This document shows, one piece after another, positions 1 through 44,600 of a stretch of DNA of 64,000 nucleotides; position 1 is the stretch's first letter, and every line of letters starts with the position of its first letter. The stretch is from Manduca sexta. Taxonomy: Eukaryota > Arthropoda > Insecta > Lepidoptera > Sphingidae. The translations under genes and the position numbers were made by a program. The stretch lies in assembly GCF_014839805.1 (NCBI RefSeq), contig NC_051142.1, positions 17,268,589 through 17,332,588 on the forward strand. Reading direction: 5' to 3'. The notes beneath the pieces were generated by a model. That model was not told where the DNA came from and did not search any database. It saw only the letters and a program-made list of their open reading frames with translations.

Positions 1-715
1 TTGTGAAAGGACTATGGCGTTTTATAATGGTTTTAGGTGAAAGCTTTCGTCTTAGTTTGCTACTTTGAGGAATGACGCAGTAACTTTATGTAAAACAGCA
101 CTGCAACTTTTTATTCATGTAAGAAATAAATATGTGTGGTGTATGTTTTGTTGGTTCTCTCCTCCTGAGAGGGAAGATATAGTGAGTGTCAGTGAAGAGG
201 TGTTTCCGTTCCTGATATGATCATTGGCATACCTATGATTATTGTTTAGAGGGTAGCTAGTCGGAGCAAAAACGTCGCCGAATTCGAGGAAAGGCACGCA
301 CCATGCAAGGCCCTTAAGCAAAAGGCTTTTCCAAGGGAGGGCAGATATTTCTAGAGTAGGCTTCGGCCACTCCTACTTGCCTTACATACACCAATGGATA
401 TGATAGGTGACAAGTTTAAGTCGCTAAAATTATTACCTACCCAGGAATCTGGCCCAACTCCTAGTTACACAGCCTAAATATGCCAGATCTAAAGCTATGA
501 TGAATCATCATCTATTTATGTCCAAAAATGCGCCCAACAATGTAGAATTCTTTTGTTCCGAGGAAACGATACCCGAGTTCGATATGCTATCAGATTGCTT
601 ATCATTCGAATGATAACAGCAGTTCAGTCTGATTGCATTAGTGAGGTGTGACGGATCTTATTTAGAGTGATTATTATTAAAAGTACATTCATTTGATAGT
701 GATTTGTTAATTGTT

Positions 716-805
716 TTCTGTCAGTCCGCCCCGTGACAATGAAGGCTGCAGTCTTCGAAACGTCGAGACAAAATAATAATATAAATAACTAAGAAAATAA
801 TAATA
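716..805 (+). repeat. Dispersed repeat, 'fold' family copy
   Basis: A module with the core TTCGAAACGTCG preceded by CCGCCCCGTGAC and followed by AT-rich sequence. The same module recurs in both orientations at about 1800, 3121, 31790, 51885 and 52262. In one place two copies face each other as the ends of a 0.5 kb element, so single copies may be remnants of such elements. The family name is not known to me. Confidence 0.6.
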
Positions 806-1799
806 AGTCTAACATTCGCGTAAACGTAAGAAATCATTATTACGATTGTGAGTATGTGCCTTTTGGGTCTTGGCTTAATTCGGGGATGCGCTGTTTATCG
901 TCAATCAACGGTAGTCTAGCTGCATTGTAGTTGACATATTTCTATCAGTAGTGCACTGTGCTAGGACTGTTGTGTTCCTATTTGGCATCGTAGCTGGTGT
1001 ATTTAGGTCATATCTTGAAAACTTGTCATGCTAATTCATGTTGTTTGACCTTAGAACTATACTACGATGAAACTTCATTAATTAGGTAGTAACTAAGGTA
1101 TTTCAAACTGATGTATGGTATTTCAAACTTGTAAGAGGTGATGTCTTTTGTGCTTGTTTTCTTTCATGTATGGGGAAATTGAGTGTCGTTAAAGTTAACC
1201 TTTTTGATTTCTGTTAGATATTCTTAAGCATAATTTTTAAGTTATATGCAGTCTGATTTTATGATATCAGTTTGCGGCCGTTTTCAAATATAAGATTACA
1301 AATTTAAGCTTAGACCCGACCGGAGTAAACTAATACAAATAAATAATTTGTACGCATGTCAAAGAGAACTGTTTTGTTTGGTCAATTTTCGCGATGGATT
1401 GCAAAGGGTGATATAAATTGATACGAGATACCATGACTTTTGAAATTCGAATTGCAATTTTATTATAATTAGCATTCATTATAGCGAAAGGTTTTATTAG
1501 TTCAATCGAAATACAAGTGTCGATAATTTTAAATTATGCATCAAAATTATTGATATAAAAATAGATTTTGAATAAAAATTGTACTTTTAGAATTAATTTT
1601 GTAACTTAAGTAGAGAGAAAGTAAATCCATAGGAATTAATATTATAAATGCAAATAGTCTATTTGCAGTGTCTGGACCGATTTGGATTGCATTTGGCCTA
1701 TGGATAGTTTGAACTCTAAGGACGGTCATGGGGTAGGTAATCTCGATTAACCGTTCTCGGTGAACGAGTGTGAAATTATTATTACTAATCTAATTAAAA

Positions 1800-1897
1800 C
1801 TATTTTTTTTTTCGGATTTTGTCGCGGTTTTTTATTACAATTTTCTCCCGACGTTTCGAAGACTACAGTTTATGGTTACGGGGCGGATTGAGGCGTT
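1800..1897 (-). repeat. Dispersed repeat, 'fold' family copy
   Basis: Reverse-orientation copy of the module at 716: CGGATTTTGTCGCGG, then CCCGACGTTTCGAAGAC, then a GGGGCGGA tail. About 80 bases are recognisably shared with the copies at 3121 and 51885. Confidence 0.6.
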
Positions 1898-2131
1898 GGT
1901 CGTACGAAAAGTCAATATCTACATACGGCAATATCTATCTACCTACATTTTATAATTATACAATTTACTAAACATAAGAAATTATTATACTCTATGCAAT
2001 ACTTCGTCACATTCTTTGAACTTTTAGTGTAACTAAATAATGTCAATCCGAATTATTAATGTGCAGTTAGACAATAATGTAACAATAACATAGTGTATAA
2101 CAGTGGAGTGCGCAGTGGTTAGATAGTGAAA

Positions 2132-35436
<33,305 letters not shown>

Positions 35437-35947
35437 TGTTCCGGCTCATATCAAGTGATACTAGAGATTTAATTACATTTGTATACACAATATTATATAT
35501 TAACACATCAGAGACAGATTGTAGACATGAAATTATGAAGAAAAAAAAAACGCTTTTTTGTCGGATCACTTTTAACCCAGTAGCGAAGATGCGAATAATG
35601 TTCGCGGATATTTTTGTCCCATATCGTGAGTATAGTTGGAAATTACCACAATCAGCTGGTAAGATTAAACGCTGCCGTTTAGGCAATAAATAATCTTATG
35701 GCTTAGTACCACCTTAAATTACTTGATCACTTACGATTGTACTCGCGTCGGATACTTTGTTTTCACTTGCTATTAAGTTAGACAGAAAAGCGCATAGAAA
35801 ATTTTTCAATATTCCTAATATCGGCTTGATAATATTAAGACTGCGGCAGCGCCTAGAAAATCATTGATGTAGATTAAATATTTTATATCGAAATTTTTAA
35901 TCTTTTTTGAGATTCTCGATTAAGGTGTTTATAGAAAATAATAGAAC

Positions 35948-36197
35948 ATTCGTCGCGGGGGTCATTTTTGACCCGGTAATTAAAAATCATGTTTATTTTA
36001 TGGTATAAGATATTCTTATTGGCGTTAAATAAAGTGCCCTATTACAACTTTATTATATTGTAAATAATTTACGTATAAAAATATATAACACGAATATTTA
36101 TTACAAAGTTTAGCATTTAATATTGAACTACAAATGTTAATCATATCTCATTGCAATTATTGAATTTGGGGTCAATGAAGACACCCGCGACGCAGAA
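35948..36197. mobile_element. Candidate MITE with CGTCGCGGG inverted ends
   Basis: The left end CGTCGCGGGGGTCATTTTTG and the reverse complement of the right end CGTCGCGGGTGTCTTCATTG are alike over about 30 bases. The 250 bp body is AT-rich and non-coding. No target duplication was confirmed. Confidence 0.45.
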
Positions 36198-39100
36198 AGA
36201 TGCAGCGTTGAAATGTAATACAGATTCATTTAAGAACCCGAAGTTTTTTAAAACAGTTAAAATATGAAGTGTTCTGTTTCGCCTCTTGTTAAAAAGGCTG
36301 TATATTAAGAGTGAATGTTAGCATGGAGGGATATTAAAAGCTATTAAATGATTCTATCAATTCTAGCCAAGTAAAAGTTTATATTCGTAAGGATATTTTG
36401 AAATAATTGTATCCATATAGCAAATTTTCATGATATCAATTAGAATCTTCCATAAGGGTATGTATTCACTGCACCATATCATGATCTTATTATAATTGCA
36501 AGAAATAAATCCCATAACTATTTATTCGTACTTGGAAAGTATAGATCAACTAGTTTTGTTTTTCACATCTGGGAATCCATTTCTTGGATAAAACAAGTAT
36601 GTTATGTTACACCGTATAAAAGACAATCCATAGTACTTATGAAATATGTTATCAAACCAGTGTAAGCGGACTAACCTACATAATTTATGGAATAAAAAAT
36701 TAATAAATATTTAATGCTCTATTTTGTCTCAGAAAAGTAGGATAGTGTGAAGTGGTGAAGTGGATGCAAACCTTAAAATGTTTTTATAAGCTGTATTTGT
36801 ATAAAGCTTGTTTAGTGTCCAATTTTTTACCTAAAAGGTAAGGATAAAGCATCGAAAATACGACATCTTTTCATTGGGGTGCCTAGTGGTCCGAAATTAC
36901 CCCATCAGTTTCAATTTATCGCCAAATTGTAAGCCTACATGAAAAAATGTGATAGTTGCAGGTGTTTTTTAAAGCTATTGTGGCGTCCGAAATTACCCCA
37001 TTGATTTAAATTCATAGAATGTAAATTGGGGTTATTTTGTATTATTTATTTACTGAATTTGTGGCCTTTCATGAAAATTCACTACGGAAACGACATTCAT
37101 AGTACTAATTCCACATAGTTTATTTTTTATTGGATATCAGAAAGTACGAAGAATACACAAATATAAAACCTTTTTCGATAAGTGTTGTGGATGAAAATAA
37201 TTCACGAAATTGTAGATTTGAAAGCTCGGGAGAGGTACGTCAAACCTACCCTGATATTTGTCTGTACCCAATTGGTTGACGAAAGTTGCACAACATACGT
37301 GGCAATATACAGAGTGTAAACTTTATAATAAATATAATTCCCTGTTAATACGTAATACTTACACCCTGTATATGCCAATATTACAATTTTGGTCGCATTC
37401 GAAGATTGATGGGTGTTGGCGGAAAAAATAGCATAGAGCGTTAGGATATACATTATTAAATTTTGGAGCGTGAGTTGAAATGATGCAATATGATTGGTAA
37501 TATCAGACTTACGCCAACTGTCATAATATTTTAAAGCATATTTGTAAAGGTGCGATCGCTATTCGAGAGAGATTACCAAGGGTAAAGATACATAGGAACC
37601 TAACGCTTGATGTAGATTGCCCCTTACACCCAAACACAATTCTAAATTAACGATGTATAGATATATTTTATTATTTTAGTATTGTTAACGAAGCATTTGT
37701 TCTCTCTTTCACACATGTAAAGTTACTCGCTTTGGGGTATCACTATAGAAATATTTTATCCGTTGGGGCCGGAGCTACCCCGCAGCAATATGGGATGAAA
37801 TCGATTGTTTTATAGCGTCCGGTATTTATTATATGTCTACCTTTTTAGATATCGTCATTCTTGACGATTTTTAAATTAATAACACTTTTTGATATGCAAT
37901 TATTCGTAAAAAAACACTAGTTTGTTAAAACATTACAAAGTCTACAAATGAACTTTTAAACAGTCTGTATAATAATTTTACTAGTTTTGTTTTATTAAAG
38001 TACGTGGTATGAGATGTTAAATCCAAACAGTTTATAAATTTAGAGATATCATGCCCTATTGTAGTTATTAAATATTTAATTATTTGGTTAGTATTGTATT
38101 TAAATTTAATTATCTATTTGCGTAAAACGTTGTTATTCTTGAATTAAAATTTGGGTAAATAAATATAAATTTACCCCAAACAAAAAATGCTTGTAAACTA
38201 ACGATCGTATCCTTTGATTCAATCATTCTTGCGTTTATTGTTATTCGATATGTTACCTTGCCCTAAAAAATATTATGATGGGGTAACGTTACACAATACT
38301 TATAAAACTTGCAGGATGCTACAAGCTATCGGTTTTATCCGTTCTAAAAGTGATATCCCCACAGTGTTTTTAATATAATTTTAAGTTAATTTTATGATAA
38401 GCAATACAGTCGGGAGTATTTTTATATATCGTGCTTAGTGGGGTAATTGGTTACCCCAATGTGAGAATGTAACGCTGACTGTACGTATATTGTCCATATA
38501 GATAGTTTGTAAATATATTTTTGTAAAATGTTACATTTTTTATTAATTGTAATGTTTTTAAAACATTTTATTTTGTTTTCTTTTATCCGTTTTTACCCCA
38601 TTTTTGAAGTGATGGTAAGTATGTGTTGTTTTTTGAACTAAGGCCTTTAAATATTATAATATATTTTACACACAATAGCTTTTTTATGCAGCTCCGGCAA
38701 CGTGAAAAGGTTTTCGAGATAAATATTATCCGTTGATAAGAAGTACCCTTTTTTTAAAAAAAAAATCATAATTTATTTAATACATCATCAAGTCAATGAA
38801 TGTACCTACAAACAAAAGCTTGAAAAATAATAATTTGAAATTAAATAATTACTATTATTCAATAATCATAAACTCCCAGTAAATAAGTGAGCTTACAATA
38901 TTCTCAGAGGCTGTGTCATCGCCGCAATATTCTGTACATTCATTATGTACAATTATGACTGCATCTACGTTTAATAGTTAAGAACAAAAAGCGATATAAA
39001 ATTATAATGATAAAAAATGCAAACCAAGTGCGATTTTTCTGAGCGATCATGGACAACTACTATCCAGTAAACGCGAAGATGCTGGGAGCTGTACAATTTT

Positions 39101-39756
39101 AGACCCTATGCAAACGATATTATGTGTGAACACAGTTGTCTATCAGTAGCCTTCCGCTTCGCTGGAAAAAAAATTACATCCCTACATCCTCTGTACATGG
39201 AAGTGAAAAATAATATATTTTCAACTCGTCTCTATATATCTATTTTATATATTTCGTTTCGGGATAAAATGAATCGGGATTTTAATAATGCTGTCTGCGG
39301 AAACTCTTAGATTACCGCTCACTATTCTAGTGGCGGAATATGAAGTGTAGCAAGTTCTCGATTTTATTGCCTATGCTAGGAAACGCTTATAGGTTTTTAA
39401 AAACATAATTTGCCCGAGATTGGATACCCCAGAGCCTACTGATATAATGCAAATGGCCTATCTAAGCCGAATCTTTTTGGAAAAGATGTGTTGTATCGCC
39501 ACCATATAGGAATGAAATAAACACAGGAGGAAGATTAGTATTTACATAATAGAGTAGTGACGATGGCAAGTAGGATAAAGTAGAGCTGTCGACTATCTTT
39601 ATAGTAGTTGTGAAGATATTCATGAGTGCTATCGCAGCAGATTTAGGAGACGGAAAAGGAAAGAGCTATACGAGGGTGGAAGAAGTATCTAAACACCGGG
39701 AAGTCGCTTAAAAACATTGGGGTACATGTACAATTAAATATTATGCACATTACAGT

Positions 39757-39915
39757 AAAACCCACCATAGTGGCTCACATAAGTGTTGCATTTCGGGATC
39801 AGTCTATATATCTGGTTTCGAATATGGCGATGGGTAATCTTCTGTCGTTAGTCGACATTCAATCAGGACTCTACCTACCATCAGATATAGTAGAGCCACT
39901 ATATCGTGCCTGTAT
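39757..39915 (-). repeat. Family D dispersed repeat, 3' part
   Basis: Contains AAACCCACCATAGTGGC, TTTCGGGATCAGTCTATATA and GTTAGTCGACATTC, the reverse of the copy at 55063. Confidence 0.6.
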
Positions 39916-41404
39916 GCATATATACATATAGCATATATAAATGCTAGACATACAGAATACAGGGAGTGGCGTAACAAGGAAGTTTATAGACTAGGCCAGA
40001 GGGAAAGAGAGGGCGGGGCTGCCCGACTGCCAAGTCCCGCCTCTCTGCGCACGCGCGGCTATTTCAGACACTATTAATGACTAGATAATAACTTTTCACG
40101 CAGAACCATTCAAGATAAATAAGTTCTGATGAAACTGTTATAAATATTTTTTTATTTATTTCTAGAAGATAGTAATTAATGTTAAGTTAGTTAATGTTTT
40201 CCTCAATATTATCTACTCCATTATAGTGAGACTCAAAGCCCTTAATTATGTCTGAGAAATGAAACGTAAGTAATATTTTATTTTCTAATAATACGACTAG
40301 CGTAATGCAATACCTCACAAAGCACATTTTATAAATTGAGTTCAAATGCAGCCTTGTTAATGTTTACCATCATACAACCGATAGAGAAAAAAAAGTTTAT
40401 CAAAATAAATAAACTGCATAATTATTCATTAAAATATATTTTTATTAACATAATTAACCATATAAATATTATCTAGACTAGGAAACATAACCGTACTATA
40501 CTTAATATTATAATATGTACTAACTATCATACATTTTCGTCTTTAATTGTTGTGAAGATATAGTCCAAGGTATAATTACAATTGCATAAAATAAACAAGA
40601 TAATCCTGGAGCATTTATAACGAATACGTTGTGTATATATTTTTAAATCCAATAAAAACTGTTTTTTTTTTTTCATTTTTTGCATTATTTCATAAATAGG
40701 AACAAAAGACTTTCTATATAAATTCTTAGTGGTACGGGACGTTCACAATTTAAAGATCTTTTCTATCCATGCTAGAGAATTAGCGCATAGTAGTGATATA
40801 AGGAATATCATATTTCAGGTTCTCGAATACCAATATTCATCTCCATAGAGGTGGCCTTAGACGAAGCGGGCAATAGCACGAACCCTCCCTTACAAGGGCC
40901 ACACGCGGTGCTTTAGAGGACCTTTTCCGAAAGCAAATAATGCTGACATCACTAGCGAATACCTAAAAGCGACAAATCGGATTCGATATTTAGGGGCTGT
41001 TTTACAACATTCATAATATAATCGATTTCAAAACTATCATAAGTATCTATGTTGAGAAACGTTGTGTACTCAGATCATGAAAAAAATTATAACAGCCATT
41101 TTTATATGAAAATCAGTTATCAGTTGTAATAATTGAACTTTGTATGAAAACACAGCTTATAATGTACCTATGCCAAGAAAATGCATGGGTGGTGTGACTT
41201 CATAGATAGGAATATTGTCCGTAGTAGTGGACTATTGCCAAGGTCATAAATAAGTCCTACATCTATATTACACTGTAGATATACCTAACCTTTCTACCTA
41301 CAAGCATTTTCAGTTTTAATCACTATTTTGATTAGGTTTATAATTGAAAAACATAGATTTAATATATGTATTAATTATTCTACTAATCTGAGCAAAGTTT
41401 AGCA

Positions 41405-41563
41405 AACCCCCTTATTCATAGACGTTATTTGTCTAAGGACGGAGCATTGAGATACAACTTGAATATAGTTGGCTGTCAGATAAACATATCTGAAAAACAG
41501 ACTTGTTATCCACAGCAATGCTCCGTTCTTAATATCTAAATAACGTCTATGAATAAGGAGGTT
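41405..41563. mobile_element. Fold-back MITE beside the nau stop codon
   Basis: CTTATTCATAGACGTTATTT, then AAGGACGGAGCATTG, is mirrored by CAATGCTCCGTTCTT and AAATAACGTCTATGAATAAG, giving arms of about 45 bases around a 60-base centre. It sits 50 bases beyond the nau stop and would lie in its 3' UTR, where a transcript could form a long hairpin. Confidence 0.75.
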
Positions 41564-41614
41564 AGAATAATAAACACCATTAGAGACGTTTACAATAAGC
41601 TAATTACTTTAGTG

Positions 41615-41697
41615 TCATTGTACGATGTCTTTGGATAAGGCTTGTACTATACATCTAAGGCGAGCCAGACTGTTTCCTCCACACACGCTGCTCTCAT
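41615..41697 (-). CDS. nau: nau coding exon 4 (C-terminal helix) and stop
   Basis: 83 nt, acceptor TAATTTTGTTCCAG, phase 1 entry. Encodes NESSVCGGNSLARLRCIVQA, then LSKDIVQ and TGA. The NSLxxLxxIVQ pattern is the family's C-terminal amphipathic 'helix III'. Confidence 0.82.
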
Positions 41698-44600
41698 CTG
41701 GAACAAAATTATCAACTAAATAAACCCATCAAATGAAATATAGAAATAAGAAAGACATTCTATAAATTGCAACTAACTACCGACCCCTAGCTGATATATG
41801 TAGATGCACTAACGTGACGGGAATCGAATCCACTATTTTTAAAGCCGGCTAAAAGATAGCGCCAATGAGGCCTCTACAGTCTACACTAATATAAGCAAGA
41901 TTAGACCAAATAGGTAATGTGTTCCATAGTCATTTGAGTTGTTTGCCAATTCTGGCAAAGTTATATCTCATTGGTCGGTGATATTGGGTCCATACTTCAT
42001 TCAGGTATCAGCAGGTTCTGTGCGCAGACGTAAAGTATGAAATAACTTACTATTTAAGAAAGGTTTCTCGTCTTCCGTTTTGATTTCCTTTGCGTCGTGT
42101 TGTGTGCGCGCGCTCGTCACTGGCGTCTCCAGGTAACTTTTGCAATTTTCTGTTTCTAACTGGGAACAAAAAACCTTTTTATAAACAAACTCGTTGGTTG
42201 GATTTGCTGAAAAGGTATACACATACCTATAAAATATTTTATTGCCCGCGTCTGGATAGCCATTACTGTATATTGACAAACTCGATGTATTGGCCTGTTT
42301 CGGGACCTCACCTGTTTGTGAATATTGAATGACAACGGTTGATGGGCGTAGTGCCATGCAATACTTTTCATTATTTATAGAAAATCGTGATTCGTGGGCC
42401 GTGTCCGTTAGTGTTGGGCAACATCAAACGACCAATAAATGCTTTCCAATTTACAGCAGAGTATTTTCATTCACTTTAAGAAATAATAAGACTACCCCGT
42501 GGCGTAAATGTATAACGGTATGACTGAGTGCTGGGGTCTTGGGTTTTATCCCCGGATCGGGCAAAGTGATATTGGGATTTTTACTCAATATCAGTCCGGA
42601 GTCTGGCATTTGCGCCCGACATGGCGATAGGCTCGCCCCCTATCACAACATAGGACGTAAATACACGCGGCTGAAAATGGGTGCACCAGTTGTGCCTCTG
42701 CGTATTCCTTCGGGGGTTAAAGACGTAAGTGTATGAGATTTAATTAAGAGTAATTTCCATTATGTTTTAGAAGATTACTCCTTATTCATTTCAAGGTATT
42801 TGAATGTTAGTAGTACGACCTATAATTTTTTTTGTTAAACGTGCAATATTCCACAGAAACAAAATGATTCAACATGTCGAGTGAATACCTAGTCTTGCCA
42901 TAAATATTGTAATAAAGAAAAAAGAAAATTGTTAACTGCAAATAACATTTATTACTTTTACAGTGTGTCAGTTTAATACATAAATATAAAACAATTAAAA
43001 ATATAAAAAGCTTATTCGAAGTGGTCTCCATTGGCTGCAATACAGTCCTTTAAACGATGAGGCCAGTTATCAATAGAAGCACGCACTCTTTCCATGGGAA
43101 AATTCTTCACTGCCAATCGTATAGATTGTTTTAGGGACTCAAATTATCATGGCGTTTAGAGCAAGCTGTACTCTCTAAAACTGACCACAAATCATAATCC
43201 AGCGGATTAAGATCGGGACTAGACGACGGCCAGTCTTCAGCTCTGATGAAGTCCGAAACGTTCGATTCCAACCAAGACTGCGTGGACCGAGCTTTATGAC
43301 CCGGCGCCGAGTCTTGCTGGAAGGACCATACTTGGTTATTGAACATGGTGATGTTAAGGGGCTTAACTACCTTCTCAAGAATGGTATCTTGATACACTTG
43401 TGCCGATGTTTTGATACCTTTTCACAAAAATATGGCTCAGTCACTCCTTCATAGCTAACACCCCACCAAACCATCACTGAAGTCGGATAATGTCCACGTT
43501 GCACTCTGTCGACTAATTGGGAAGCTTCCTTAGAGCTTTGAGCATAAATACGGTCATTTTGTTTGTTAAAATGTTGCTCAATTGTAAAAATTTTTCTCAT
43601 CCGTAAACAAAATTTTTCTGTGACCTCCCTTTGCGTACCGCTTCAGTAGTTGTTTCGATTTTACCACCCTATTCTTCTTTAAATTATCAGTTAAGAAATG
43701 GCCAGTGCGTCTCTTATAGGCTGCAAGTCCTAAGTCATCTTTTAAAATACGCGACATGGTTCTAGGTGCTATCTTCATTTCCCGAGATAAAATCTTTTGC
43801 TTTCGGACAGGATTTCTTCGAATTCTTTCCCTTACTGCTTTGACCACCTTTTTCGTACGAACACTACGTGGACGGCCAGATCTTTTCTGTCACAAACAGA
43901 GGAGGTCTCATTGTACCTATTAATAGCCCGGTACACAAACATTTTACTAATACCAAGTGTATGGAGAGTTTTAAAAATTGCATTTGGCTCCATACCTACT
44001 TTGTGTAATGCTATCACAGCGATTCGGTTCTCTTTATCACCCCACACCATTTTAATATCGCAAAATATTTTACAATGTATTGGCGCCAAAATGAGAAAAC
44101 ACAATGAACAATCGTATAAAAATGACAGATTCGAAATTCAAATGTAATATTTTTTTATAATTAAGTGTAACAGTATTTATGGCCAGACTAAGTAATTACC
44201 AGCACTGCAACCATCCATACGATATACAATTTAATCGAAACGAAATCAAAACGATGACAATGGATGATCCCAATCAACCGTTCTAAATGCGAGCGAGCGT
44301 CGTGTCGCCGACTTAAACATACATTAATACACGTCCCACGATTTATTGGAACATGCGCACTGGCATCCGAATAGAATACTCGGAATACGGTTAGTAATCG
44401 GCGCGTGTGCTTCCGATTTATTGAAAAATGCAAATTAATTATGAAATTATAAATGAAGCTTGCACTTTCTATTTTCTAGGGTTGGTTAATTTATTTACAC
44501 TGGTTACACTATCCTCTAAACGTCACTAAACTTAAAAGTGCTGAGACCTATCCAGCCAAGATCTGAATACAAGAGAAAATTAGCTCTCTTCAGTAATTAA

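Larger units (their letters stand above)
1..2131. other. Region upstream of dia
   Basis: No coding exon is recognised here; open frames are short and resemble nothing known to me. The block is AT-rich and holds two copies of a dispersed repeat (about 716-805 and 1800-1897). The last 100 bases probably contain the dia 5' UTR and core promoter, because the proposed dia start codon at 2132 has a good context (GAAAATGA). No TATA box is clear. Upstream non-coding dia exons cannot be excluded. Confidence 0.4.
35437..41614. other. dia 3' UTR and convergent dia/nau intergenic region
   Basis: No coding exon recognised. The first polyadenylation signal for dia is AATAAA at 35685; others follow, so UTR length is unknown. 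The block includes an inverted-repeat element (35948-36197), a cluster of GGGGTAA/TTACCCC motifs (36880-38620), a family D repeat copy (39757-39915) and, next to the nau stop, a fold-back MITE. On the minus strand ATTAAA near 41358-41363 is a candidate nau polyadenylation signal. Confidence 0.5.
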
